A stretch of 64,000 nt of DNA from Prado023 sp963697345 (GTDB lineage: Bacteria > Actinomycetota > Actinomycetes > S36-B12 > CAIYMF01): the NCBI GenBank assembly GCA_963697345.1, contig CAVONS010000007.1, positions 372,001 through 436,000 of the forward strand, read 5' to 3'. The notes beneath the pieces were generated by a model. The model was given only the letters and a program-made list of their open reading frames with translations, was not told the origin of the DNA and made no database searches. Both the position numbers and the translations under genes were made by a program. Shown here piece by piece: positions 50,660 to 59,232 of this stretch (position 1 is the stretch's first letter; the number at the start of each line of letters is the position of its first letter).

Positions 50660-50681
50660 GTTCACCCTCCGTTCATGTACG
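50660..50681. promoter_or_regulatory. PHO box upstream of pstS
   Basis: GTTCACCCTCC and GTTCATGTACG are two 11-nt direct repeats in register, the actinobacterial PhoP-box pattern. They end ~28 nt before TACGGT (50709-50714), the likely -10, so they would occupy the -35 side of the pstS promoter, as at activated PHO promoters. Confidence 0.75.
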
Positions 50682-50766
50682 CCCCCCCTGCACGTCGGAA
50701 AGCCTGCCTACGGTGCGACGCGTGAAGACATACCTCGCACATCCACCGACCAAGAAGAGGATCACC

Positions 50767-51735
50767 ATGGGCAACACCCGAATCCGGATGGCAGCGTGGC
50801 TGGCCGTCCCCACGCTGTTCCTGGCCGCCTGCGGCGGGCAGGACAGCTCGACCACCGACAACGCCAGCGACGGCGGAGCGGCTGCCTCCGGCACGGTCCG
50901 CATCGACGGCTCGTCCACGGTGGGCCCGCTCAGCGCGGCGGCCAAGGAGCTGTTCAACGCCACTCCCGAGGGCGAGGGCATCGACATCACGGTCGGCCAG
51001 TCCGGGACCGGCGGTGGCTTCCAGAAGTTCTGCGCCGGCGAGACCGACATCTCCGACGCCTCCCGTCCCATCAAGGATGAGGAGGCCGCGACGTGCGCCG
51101 AGGCAGGTATCGAGTACGCAGAGATCGCCGTGGCCAACGACGCACTCACGGTCATCGTGAACAAGGAGAACGACTGGGCCAAGTGCCTGACCGTCGAGGA
51201 GCTCAACAAGATGTGGGCGCCGGAGGCCGAGGGCCAGATCACCAACTGGAACCAGGTCCGCGACGGCTTCCCGGACGTGCCGCTCGAGCTGTTCGGCGCG
51301 GGCACCGACTCGGGCACCTTCGACTACTTCACCGACGTGATCAACGGTGAGGAGGGCGCCTCGCGCACGGACTACACGCCCAGCGAGGACGACAACATCA
51401 CGATCACCGGCGTCGAGGGCACCAAGGGCGCCCTGGGCTACCTCGGGTTCTCCTACTTCGAGGAGAACGCCGACAAGCTCATCGCCGTCGAGATCGACGG
51501 CGGCAACGGCTGCGTCGCCCCGACCCTCGAGACCGCGTCCGACGGCAGCTACACCCCGCTGTCCCGGCCCCTGTTCATCTACCCGTCGAAGCAGTCGATG
51601 ACCCGCCCCGAGGTGGCCTCCTTCGTGGAGTTCTACGTGACGAACGACGCGTCGATCACCGAGAAGGCGTTGTTCGTCCCGCTGAACGCCGAGCAGCAGG
51701 CGGCCGCCGAGGCGGCGCTGGCCACCCTTCAGTAG
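50767..51735 (+). CDS. pstS: Phosphate ABC transporter substrate-binding lipoprotein
   Basis: 322 residues. MAAWLAVPTLFLAACGG is a lipoprotein signal with lipobox LAAC. Phosphate-binding motifs are DGSSTVGPLS, GQSGTGGGFQKFCAGETDISDASRPI (part), GAGTDSGTFDYF. Family is PstS (high-affinity inorganic phosphate). The ATG at 50767 has GAAGAGGA upstream; a GTG at 50722, 7 nt after the -10 TACGGT, would give a longer N-terminus and is less likely. First gene of pstSCAB, under the PHO box and CRP-like box. Confidence 0.95.
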   Translation: MGNTRIRMAAWLAVPTLFLAACGGQDSSTTDNASDGGAAASGTVRIDGSSTVGPLSAAAKELFNATPEGEGIDITVGQSGTGGGFQKFCAGETDISDASRPIKDEEAATCAEAGIEYAEIAVANDALTVIVNKENDWAKCLTVEELNKMWAPEAEGQITNWNQVRDGFPDVPLELFGAGTDSGTFDYFTDVINGEEGASRTDYTPSEDDNITITGVEGTKGALGYLGFSYFEENADKLIAVEIDGGNGCVAPTLETASDGSYTPLSRPLFIYPSKQSMTRPEVASFVEFYVTNDASITEKALFVPLNAEQQAAAEAALATLQ

Positions 51736-51779
51736 GGTCCTGTCAAACGCCCGCGTGACGTGACAGGGAGAGGCAGATC

Positions 51780-52745
51780 GTGAGCATCGACCAGGTCGGG
51801 GGCCCGCCAGTGGCGGGTCCCCGACCCTTGGGTCCGCCCGAGGGGTTCTCGCTGAGGAGCACCAACCGGAGGCTGGGCGAGAAGGTCATCATCGCCAGCA
51901 TCTTCGTGTGCGCGGCGCTGTCGGTGCTCATCACGATCGGCATCGGCATCGCGCTCATCGTGCCCGCGCTGGAGTTCTTCCAGGTGGTGTCGGTCCGGGA
52001 GTTCCTGACCGGCACCAAGTGGGCCCCGCGCTTCAAGCCGCCGTCCTACGGCGTGCTGCCCCTGGTCATGGGCACGCTGTGGACCACCGGGATCGCCCTG
52101 CTCGTGGCGGTCCCGTTCGGCCTGGGGGCGGCGGTCTACCTCGCCGAGTACGCCAAGGAGGGCACCCGCCGGCGGCTCAAGCCGATCCTGGAGCTGCTGG
52201 CCGGCATCCCGTCGGTCGTCTACGGCTTCTTCGCGCTGGAGTTCATGACCAAGGTGGTCCTGCAGGGGTGGCTGGGCCTGCCGGTCGGAACCTTCAACGT
52301 GCTGTCCGCCGGGATCGTCCTGGGCGTCATGATCATCCCGACCATCGCGTCGCTGTCCGAGGACGCCTTGTCGGCGGTCCCCCTGGCCATCCGGCAGGGG
52401 TCCCTGGCGCTCGGGGCCAACCGCATGCAGACGACGCTGCGGGTGGTGTTCCCCGCGGCGATCTCCGGCATCTCGGCGGCCATCGTCCTGGGCCTGTCCC
52501 GAGGCCTGGGTGAGACGATGATCGTCGCCCTGGCCGCCGGGCAGAAGCCCACGATGGTGACCAGTCCGTTCGAGGGCGGCCAGACGATGACCGGGTTCAT
52601 CGCCAACGCAGCCCTCGGAGACTCCCGGGTGGGGTCGATCGAGTACAACACGTTGTTCGCCGTCGGACTGCTGCTGTTCCTCTTCACCCTGGTGGTCAAC
52701 ATGATCAGCATCCGGTTGGTCCGCAGGTTCCGGGAGGCCTACTGA
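51780..52745 (+). CDS. pstC: Phosphate ABC transporter permease PstC
   Basis: 321 residues, six membrane segments after a 40-residue cytoplasmic N-terminus. EYAKEGTRRRLKPILELLAGIPSVVYGFFAL (part quoted), the EAA-like loop LAIRQGSLALGANRMQTTLRVV and GLSRGLGETM are the PstC signature. GTG start at 51780, 44 nt after pstS. Its last base is shared with the pstA start (1-nt overlap). Forms the channel with PstA. Confidence 0.93.
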   Translation: MSIDQVGGPPVAGPRPLGPPEGFSLRSTNRRLGEKVIIASIFVCAALSVLITIGIGIALIVPALEFFQVVSVREFLTGTKWAPRFKPPSYGVLPLVMGTLWTTGIALLVAVPFGLGAAVYLAEYAKEGTRRRLKPILELLAGIPSVVYGFFALEFMTKVVLQGWLGLPVGTFNVLSAGIVLGVMIIPTIASLSEDALSAVPLAIRQGSLALGANRMQTTLRVVFPAAISGISAAIVLGLSRGLGETMIVALAAGQKPTMVTSPFEGGQTMTGFIANAALGDSRVGSIEYNTLFAVGLLLFLFTLVVNMISIRLVRRFREAY

Positions 52746-53653
52746 TGCCCGCACCCACCGAGAAGTACAGCCCCGAGGTGAGCCTTGCGGGTCGCCGGGC
52801 CAGCAACAGCGACACCAACAAGAAGTCCCTGGTCTTCCTGGGCATCTTGTGGTTCAGCCTCCTGGTTGCCTTCGGCTTCCTCGTCGTCCTGCTGGTCACC
52901 ACCTTCCTGGACGGCATCGGCCGCTACGACATGCGGATGTTCACCAGCTACAACAACACGACCCCCGAGGACGCCGGGGCCCGCGCGGGCATCCTCGGCT
53001 CGATCATGGTCATCGCGTTCACGGCGGTGATGGCGATCCCCATCGGGATCGGTGCCGCGCTGTACCTCGAGGAGTTCTCGAACCGTGACCGCTGGTACAA
53101 CCGGCTGTTCGAGCTGAACATCCAGAACCTCTCCGCGGTCCCGGCCATCCTCTACGGCCTGCTGACCCTCGGCGTGATGGCGGCGGTCGGCTTCAGCCAG
53201 ACCGACATCGTCTTCGGCGGCGCACTGGCCCTGGCCCTGCTCATCCTGCCGGTGATCATCATCACGACCCGCGAGGCGCTGCGGGCGGTCCCCCAGGAGA
53301 TCCGGGACGGGTCGCTCGCGCTGGGGGCCACCCAGTGGCAGACAGCCTGGAAGCAGACCCTGCCGGCGGCCACGCCCGGGATCGCGACCGGGACGATCCT
53401 GGCCCTGTCCCGAGCCATGGGCGAGGCAGCCCCGCTGTTGCTGTTGGGCGTTGCGGTGTACATCTCCTTCGACCCCAACGGCCTGCTGTCGCAGTTCACC
53501 ACGCTGCCGATCCAGATCTTCAACTGGACCAGCGCTCCCCAGGAGGAGTTCAAGACCCTGGCCGCGGCCACGAGCATCCTGCTGCTGGCCATCCTGTTGG
53601 CGATGAACGGCATCGCCATCTACATCCGCAACAAGTTCGCCAAGCGCTGGTGA
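52745..53653 (+). CDS. pstA: Phosphate ABC transporter permease PstA
   Basis: 302 residues, six membrane segments. YLEEFSNRDRW, LNIQNLSAVPAILYGLLTL, and the coupling loop EIRDGSLALGATQWQTAWKQTLP (part) identify PstA. Overlaps pstC by 1 nt (ATG uses the A of TGA) and is followed by pstB after 7 nt. Partner of PstC in the membrane. Confidence 0.93.
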   Translation: MPAPTEKYSPEVSLAGRRASNSDTNKKSLVFLGILWFSLLVAFGFLVVLLVTTFLDGIGRYDMRMFTSYNNTTPEDAGARAGILGSIMVIAFTAVMAIPIGIGAALYLEEFSNRDRWYNRLFELNIQNLSAVPAILYGLLTLGVMAAVGFSQTDIVFGGALALALLILPVIIITTREALRAVPQEIRDGSLALGATQWQTAWKQTLPAATPGIATGTILALSRAMGEAAPLLLLGVAVYISFDPNGLLSQFTTLPIQIFNWTSAPQEEFKTLAAATSILLLAILLAMNGIAIYIRNKFAKRW

Positions 53654-53660
53654 GGACCAC

Positions 53661-54500
53661 ATGAACGCTGACACCCACATCGACGTTGCGGGCACCGAGT
53701 TGCCCGGCGAGCACCCCCCGATCCTGGGCATCCAGGGCCTCGACGTCCACTACGGCGACTTCTGGGCCGTGCGCAAGGTGGACATGACGATCCGGGCCAA
53801 CGAGATCACCGCCTTCATCGGGCCCTCGGGCTGCGGCAAGTCCACGGCGTTGCGGTGCATCAACCGGACCAACGACCTGGTGCCCAGCGCCCGGGTGGAG
53901 GGCCAGATCCTCTACCACGGCCAGGACCTGTACGGACCGGATGTCGACCCGATCGAGGTTCGCCGTCGGGTGGGCATGGTGTTCCAGAAGCCCAACCCGT
54001 TCCCCAAGTCGATCTACGACAACATCGCCTACGGGCCCAAGGTCAACGGCTGGAAGCTGAAGAAGGCCGACGAGAAGGACATGGTCGAGCAGGCCCTGAC
54101 CCGGGCCGGGCTCTGGAACGAGGTCAAGCACAAGCTCGACCAGTCCGGCTTCGCCCTGTCCGGTGGCCAGCAGCAGCGGCTGTGCATCGCACGGGCCATC
54201 GCCAACAAGCCCGAGATCCTGCTGATGGACGAGCCGTGCGCCTCCCTGGACCCGATCGCCACCGCGCTGATCGAGGACCTGATGGCCGAGCTGGTCACCG
54301 ACTACACCGTGATCATCGTGACGCACAACATGCAGCAGGCCGCGCGGGTCTCCAACCGGACGGCGTTCTTCACCGCGGAGGTGGAGCCTGACACCAACAC
54401 CCGGTACGGCACGCTGGTCGAGATGGACGACACGGGCAAGATCTTCACCAACCCGTCGGACTCCCGCACCGAGGACTACATCTCGGGCCGCTTCGGCTGA
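53661..54500 (+). CDS. pstB: Phosphate ABC transporter ATP-binding protein
   Basis: 279 residues. Walker A GPSGCGKST, signature FALSGGQQQRLCIARA, Walker B LLMDEPCASLD, switch VTHNMQQA; FLGxVEPDTNTRYG-type C-terminus, all typical of PstB. There is a ~25-residue N-terminal extension. Last gene of the pst operon; phoU, often next, is absent. A 23-bp hairpin follows 13 nt downstream. Confidence 0.96.
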   Translation: MNADTHIDVAGTELPGEHPPILGIQGLDVHYGDFWAVRKVDMTIRANEITAFIGPSGCGKSTALRCINRTNDLVPSARVEGQILYHGQDLYGPDVDPIEVRRRVGMVFQKPNPFPKSIYDNIAYGPKVNGWKLKKADEKDMVEQALTRAGLWNEVKHKLDQSGFALSGGQQQRLCIARAIANKPEILLMDEPCASLDPIATALIEDLMAELVTDYTVIIVTHNMQQAARVSNRTAFFTAEVEPDTNTRYGTLVEMDDTGKIFTNPSDSRTEDYISGRFG

Positions 54501-54513
54501 GCCCCCCAGATCA

Positions 54514-54566
54514 CGATTTGATCCAAGTCTCAGGCGTATTGTGCGCCTGAGACTTGGACGAAATCG
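54514..54566. terminator. Long hairpin between pstB and mutT1
   Basis: TCCAAGTCTCAGGCG (54522-54536) pairs fully with CGCCTGAGACTTGGA (54544-54558), and outside a 2x2 mismatch CGATTT (54514-54519) pairs with AAATCG (54561-54566). It is centred between two convergent operons and probably terminates both. Confidence 0.55.
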
Positions 54567-54614
54567 ACGGCGGCGGAGCAAGCGTGGATCAAGTCCAATG
54601 GGTGGCCCGAGGGC

Positions 54615-55553
54615 TCAGTCGTGGGTCGGGGGCAGGTCGTGCTGCTCCGCGGCGACCGTGCCGACGGTCTGGTCCGTCGGGCCGTTGACCCACGTGCGGT
54701 GGAACACGAAGAAGCTCCCCGGCGCCACGCGGTGCAGGAACTTCGGTCCACCCGCCGCTGAGCGCAGGATGTCGAGCTGCGCGGGGATCACGGGACGGTG
54801 GGAGCACAGCGCCGTCGACCACGGTTGGCTGAAGAGCTCGACGGTGCGGGCCAGGCCGGCCTCGGGGTCGAGGCTGAAGTTGTCCTCGTTGATGGTGGGC
54901 TCCAGACGGATCCCGGACCCGATCGCCTCAGCCGCGGGCCGCAGCGTCGCCAGGCAGCGCTCGGCGTCCGAGGAGTGCAGGTGCCGCACGCCGAAGGCCT
55001 CCAGCAGCGGGATCAACCGCATGGCCTCCCACTGACCGCGCTCGAGCAGGCCCCGGGCGGGATCCGATCGGTCCCCGCCCGTGCGGCGCTCCCAGTCCGC
55101 TCGCTTCTCCGCCCGCGTGTGTCGGACGAGCAGGAACGGGATCGTGGGCGGTGTTCGGGCGGCCAGGCGGATCAGCTCCCCGTCGCGGGGATAGGTCATC
55201 AGGGCGGCTGCCTCCTTGGGATGCAGCCAGCGCAGGTGATCAACCTCCCGGTTCTCCGCGAAGCGACCGCCTGCCGCCCGTGCCCGCCAGTACTCGACCG
55301 TCTTCGGCGTCCCGTTCACCTGGTAGCGCTGTGTGGGCAGCGGGATGTCGAGCACGGGAGTGAAGCCGGTCTCCTCGATGGTCTCGCGCACGGCCACCTC
55401 GATGGAGTGCTCCCCGGGTTCATGCTTGCCCTTGGGCAGCGACCAGTCCCCCTGTCGGCGCCTGTGGATGACAGCGATCTCCAGGTCCTTGCCCAGCCCG
55501 CGGGTCAGCACGACGCCCGCGGCGTGGATGACGTCGCTCGAGGAAGCTGTCAT
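54615..55553 (-). CDS. mutT1: Nudix/histidine phosphatase fusion (MutT1-like)
   Basis: 312 residues. The N-terminal Nudix box is GKHEPGEHSIEVAVRETIEE...TGF (GX5EX7REUXEEXGU satisfied). From ~135 a histidine-phosphatase-like domain starts (LLVRHTRAE, with RH and a C-terminal SHRPV). The same fusion is found in mycobacterial MutT1, which degrades 8-oxo-dGTP and diadenosine polyphosphates. ppk is also next to it in M. tuberculosis, and here a CYTH/CHAD gene is inserted. It starts 3 nt after the CHAD stop, and likely belongs to the ppk operon. Confidence 0.9.
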   Translation of the reverse strand: MTASSSDVIHAAGVVLTRGLGKDLEIAVIHRRRQGDWSLPKGKHEPGEHSIEVAVRETIEETGFTPVLDIPLPTQRYQVNGTPKTVEYWRARAAGGRFAENREVDHLRWLHPKEAAALMTYPRDGELIRLAARTPPTIPFLLVRHTRAEKRADWERRTGGDRSDPARGLLERGQWEAMRLIPLLEAFGVRHLHSSDAERCLATLRPAAEAIGSGIRLEPTINEDNFSLDPEAGLARTVELFSQPWSTALCSHRPVIPAQLDILRSAAGGPKFLHRVAPGSFFVFHRTWVNGPTDQTVGTVAAEQHDLPPTHD

Positions 55554-55556
55554 CTG

Positions 55557-57077
55557 CTAGGCCAGCCGGGTCTGCTTGCGCTGGTCCTTGACGAGCGGCC
55601 ACTGCTCCTTCATCCGGATGCGGGCGATCAGCTCGCACTCCACCTCGAAGGCATGCAGGAGGCCCAGGGCGAATCCGGTCGGTCCGTCGAAGTGCTCGGC
55701 GAGCTCGCGGCAGGTCTCCTGTGCGATGAACGCGTCCTGGTGCTCACCGAGCTGCTCGGTGACATTGCTCAGCGACGTGGCCAAGCCCTTGGCCGGCGCA
55801 CCGAAGACGGGCACGAGGGCCTCAGCCGCGTACCGCGCCCGCTTGGCGGTGATCCGGGTCTCGTGCCAGTCGTCGGAGGGCCCATCGAGGGTCAGCGCGG
55901 ACACCTCCTTGGCCAGCTTGCGCCACGCCTTGTCGAAGAGCGGGGGAAGCGCCTCGCGGGCCGGGATCGAGGCGGCCTCGGTGAGCTTCGGGTTCGCCGC
56001 GGCGTCGACAAGGGCGTCGAGGAGGTCCAGGTGGCGCTCGCTGCGCAGGGCGTCGAGTGCCTCGACGCGCCCCGCCTCCACCTTGGCCTGCATCAGCGGA
56101 TCGACGTGGGAGTGGATCACCGCCGAGTTGGGGGCGTCCAGCTCGTCGGCATGTGCGTCCAGGCGGGCAAGCAGGACCTCGGAGTCGCGGCTCAGCCCCA
56201 GCTCCGAGGCCGCCCAACCCAGCTCATCGCGCAGATGCCGTGACCACGCCGGGTCGACCAGGGGGGAGAAGACGCGCAGCCCGCTGCGCAGCCGACGGGC
56301 GGCCACCCGCATCTGGTGCACGGAGTCCGGCAGGTCCATGCGCACGCGCATGTCCTGGAACAGGAAGCGGCGCACGTGGGTGAGCAGGTGGGCGTGAACG
56401 GCGTCCCCCGAGGGGTCCAGGGGGGAGACCGGGAAGGGCGCCAGGACGTCCGGGGGAGCCTTGGCCATGGGGCCCAGGGCGCTGATGGCCGTCGAGGAGG
56501 CCCCGGGCATGGCGCCGTGGGCCATGAGCAGGTCGATCACCGGGTCGATCGCCGCAGCGTCCTCGGTCAGCGGGGTGATCCGAAGCTCCCGGAACCGCCC
56601 GGCCACCACCTCGCCGTCCATGATCGACACCACGTCGTCGACCAGCTCGGCAACCGTGATCCCCTCAGCGGAGTGCAGCAGGTGGGCAGTGCGCTGCGTG
56701 TGCAGTGTGGCCACCGTGACCAGCGGGCTGCGCCGCACCAGCGCGGTGACCACGTCGGCCATCACGGGCGGGACCTGGCCCGGGCCGCCGTCATCGAGCG
56801 GGAGGTCCATCTGCTCGGCGCTTCCCTCCTGCTCGCCGTCGCCCGGCCACGACAGGCGCCACCCCTCGTGGTTGCCCCCGGAGCGCCTGCGCAGCGTCAC
56901 CCCCCAGCGGATGAGGCGCAGTTCCTCGGTGTCGTGGTACTCCGAGACGACCTCGACCGGTGCGTGCCGATCCACCCGGGCGATCCCGGTGTCCATCGTG
57001 GTCCCCGCGAGACCGGGCACGGTGCCGACCAGCTCGGGCATCCGGAACAGGGCGTGGACGCGAAGGGTGCGCTCCAT
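55557..57077 (-). CDS. CYTH and CHAD domain protein (polyphosphate-associated)
   Basis: 506 residues. The N-terminal ~190 residues fit a divergent CYTH (triphosphate tunnel) domain with VSEYHDTEELRLIRWGVTLRRR. The remainder is a CHAD helical domain with the conserved basic motifs VHQMRVAARRLRSGLRVF and HETRITAKRARYAAEAL. CHAD domains bind polyphosphate granules. It starts 4 nt downstream of the ppk stop, the expected context. Its enzymatic activity cannot be judged. Confidence 0.92.
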   Translation of the reverse strand: MERTLRVHALFRMPELVGTVPGLAGTTMDTGIARVDRHAPVEVVSEYHDTEELRLIRWGVTLRRRSGGNHEGWRLSWPGDGEQEGSAEQMDLPLDDGGPGQVPPVMADVVTALVRRSPLVTVATLHTQRTAHLLHSAEGITVAELVDDVVSIMDGEVVAGRFRELRITPLTEDAAAIDPVIDLLMAHGAMPGASSTAISALGPMAKAPPDVLAPFPVSPLDPSGDAVHAHLLTHVRRFLFQDMRVRMDLPDSVHQMRVAARRLRSGLRVFSPLVDPAWSRHLRDELGWAASELGLSRDSEVLLARLDAHADELDAPNSAVIHSHVDPLMQAKVEAGRVEALDALRSERHLDLLDALVDAAANPKLTEAASIPAREALPPLFDKAWRKLAKEVSALTLDGPSDDWHETRITAKRARYAAEALVPVFGAPAKGLATSLSNVTEQLGEHQDAFIAQETCRELAEHFDGPTGFALGLLHAFEVECELIARIRMKEQWPLVKDQRKQTRLA

Positions 57078-57081
57078 CAGA

Positions 57082-59199
57082 TCATCCTGCGCTGCGCCGT
57101 GGGGCGGCCGAACGGCGGTCGATCAGATGGTCCTGCAGGTCCAGGCAGGGCTCGCCGGTGGAGTCCACCAGGTGGGGTGTCCACCTGCCGTCGGGCTGCC
57201 CGATCCACGCCTTGGTCCGGTCGTCGAATCCCATGTCGATCAGCGAGGACACCTGCGCGGCATGTCCTGGGCTCAGGCTCACGAGCACCTCCACGCGCCG
57301 ATCGAGGTTCCGGTGCATCAGGTCCGCGGAGCCGATCCACGTCTCGGTCTGCCCACCGTTGGCGAACTCGAAGGCCCGACTGTGCTCGAGGAACCGGCCG
57401 AGCACCGAGTGCACGCGGATGTTGTCGCTGAGTCCGGGGACCCCGGGTCGCACCGCACAGATCCCGCGCACCCAGATGTCGACCGGCACCCCTGCCTGGC
57501 TGGCCCGGTAGAGGGCGTCGATGATGCCCTCGTCGACGATGGAGTTGCACTTGAACCTGACCCGGGCCTCGAGCCCGGCGCGGTGGTTGGCCACCTCCCG
57601 CTCGATGCGCTCCACCAGACCCGTGCGGATCGAGTGCGGAGCGACCAGCAGGCGCTGGTACGTGGTGTTCATCGAGTAGCCGGACAGGACGTTGAACACG
57701 TTGGAGACGTCCTCGCCGACTGCCGGATCGGTGGTCAGCAGCCCCATGTCCTCGTAGAGCCGAGCGGTCTTGGGGTGGTAGTTGCCCGTCCCGATGTGCA
57801 CGTAGCGCCGCAGTCGCTCGCCGTCGTCGCGCACCACCATGCTCAGCTTGCAGTGCGTCTTGAGGCCCACCAGGCCGTACACCACGTGCACGCCCTGCCG
57901 CTCCAGCTTGCGCGCCCAGGAGATGTTGGCCCGCTCGTCGAAGCGAGCCTTGATCTCCACCAGTGCCAGCACCTGCTTGCCCGCCTGCGCGGCGTCGATC
58001 AGGGCGTCGACGATCGGGGAGTCCCCAGACGTGCGGTACAGCGTCTGCTTGATTGCCAGGACCTTGGGATCTGCGGCGGCCTGCTCGAGGAAGCGCTGCA
58101 CGCTCGTGGAGAAGCTGTCGTAGGGGTGGTGCAGCAGGACGTCGTGGTCGCGCATCGCCTCCAGGACGTCCAGCGGGGCGGCGGTCTCGACCTCGCTGAG
58201 CTGCAGGCTGGTCTTGGGCAGGAACTGGCGCTCCTTGAGGTCCTCGCGGTCCAGCCCGACGATGGTCCACAGGCCGGTCAGGTCCAGGGGGCCGGGCAGC
58301 GAGAAGACCTCGTCGTCGGAGATGCCCAACTCGCGGACGAGCAGCTCGAGGACGTAGGGATCGATCGAGCGCTCGACCTCCAGGCGCACGGGCGGGCCGA
58401 AGCGGCGACGCATGAGCTCGCGCTCCAGCGCCTTGAGGAGGTTCTCGGCCTCGTCCTCCTCGACCTCCACATCCTCATTGCGGGTCACGCGGAAGGAGTG
58501 CTGCTGCAGGATCTCCATGCCGGGGAAGAGGTCATCGAGGTTGGCGGCGATGACGTCCTCGAGGGGGACGAACCGCTCCGGGCCAACCTGCAGGAAGCGC
58601 GGGAGGCTCTGGGGCACCTTGACCCGCGCGAACAACTCAGTCCCGGTGCCCGGATTGCGCACGACCACCGCGAGGTTCAGGCTCAGGCCCGAGATGTAGG
58701 GGAACGGGTGTGCTGGATCGACGGCCAGGGGTGTGAGGACGGGGAAGACCTTGTCGACGAAGGTCCGCTGCAGCGCCGCCCGCTCGTCCTCGCTGGCCTG
58801 GTGGTAGCGCAGCAGCTGGATGCCCTCGGCGCGCAGCTGGGGGAGGACGGAGTCCGCGAAGCACGTGGCGTGCCGACGCATCAGGGCGCGGGTGTGGGTG
58901 AGGATCAGCTCGAGCAGGTCCCGCGGCATCAGCCCACTGGCAGCGCGCACAGCGATCCCGGCATCGATACGGCGCTTGAGCCCGGCGACACGGACCATGA
59001 AGAACTCGTCGAGGTTGGAGCCGAAGATGGCCAGGAACTTCGCCCGGTCCAGCAGCGGCAGGTCCTCGTCCTCGGCCAGCTCCAGGACGCGCTCGTTGAA
59101 GGCAAGCCACGACAGCTCGCGGTCCGCGAAGCGGTCGGCGGGCAGCGGCTCGAGTGGCTGCTCCTCGACAGGCAGCGCTTCAAGGGCCATGTCGGACAC
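57082..59199 (-). CDS. ppk: Polyphosphate kinase 1
   Basis: 705 residues, normal for PPK1. The autophosphorylated His lies in HIGTGNYHPKTARLYEDMGL. Other conserved blocks are LSWLAFNERVLELA, FFMVRVAGLKRR, YDSFSTSVQRFLEQA, LKTHCKLSMVVRDDG, RVKFKCNSIVDE-like VRFKCNSIVDEGII, and FANGGQTETWIGSADLMHRNLDRRVE (part). GTG 59199 has GAAGGGA upstream. Reversibly transfers phosphate from ATP to polyphosphate. Operon: ppk, CYTH/CHAD, mutT1-like. mshD lies 33 nt upstream on the same strand. Confidence 0.96.
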   Translation of the reverse strand: MSDMALEALPVEEQPLEPLPADRFADRELSWLAFNERVLELAEDEDLPLLDRAKFLAIFGSNLDEFFMVRVAGLKRRIDAGIAVRAASGLMPRDLLELILTHTRALMRRHATCFADSVLPQLRAEGIQLLRYHQASEDERAALQRTFVDKVFPVLTPLAVDPAHPFPYISGLSLNLAVVVRNPGTGTELFARVKVPQSLPRFLQVGPERFVPLEDVIAANLDDLFPGMEILQQHSFRVTRNEDVEVEEDEAENLLKALERELMRRRFGPPVRLEVERSIDPYVLELLVRELGISDDEVFSLPGPLDLTGLWTIVGLDREDLKERQFLPKTSLQLSEVETAAPLDVLEAMRDHDVLLHHPYDSFSTSVQRFLEQAAADPKVLAIKQTLYRTSGDSPIVDALIDAAQAGKQVLALVEIKARFDERANISWARKLERQGVHVVYGLVGLKTHCKLSMVVRDDGERLRRYVHIGTGNYHPKTARLYEDMGLLTTDPAVGEDVSNVFNVLSGYSMNTTYQRLLVAPHSIRTGLVERIEREVANHRAGLEARVRFKCNSIVDEGIIDALYRASQAGVPVDIWVRGICAVRPGVPGLSDNIRVHSVLGRFLEHSRAFEFANGGQTETWIGSADLMHRNLDRRVEVLVSLSPGHAAQVSSLIDMGFDDRTKAWIGQPDGRWTPHLVDSTGEPCLDLQDHLIDRRSAAPRRSAG

Positions 59200-59232
59200 A
59201 ACGATCCCTTCGCCGGATGGGGTTGGCCAAGT

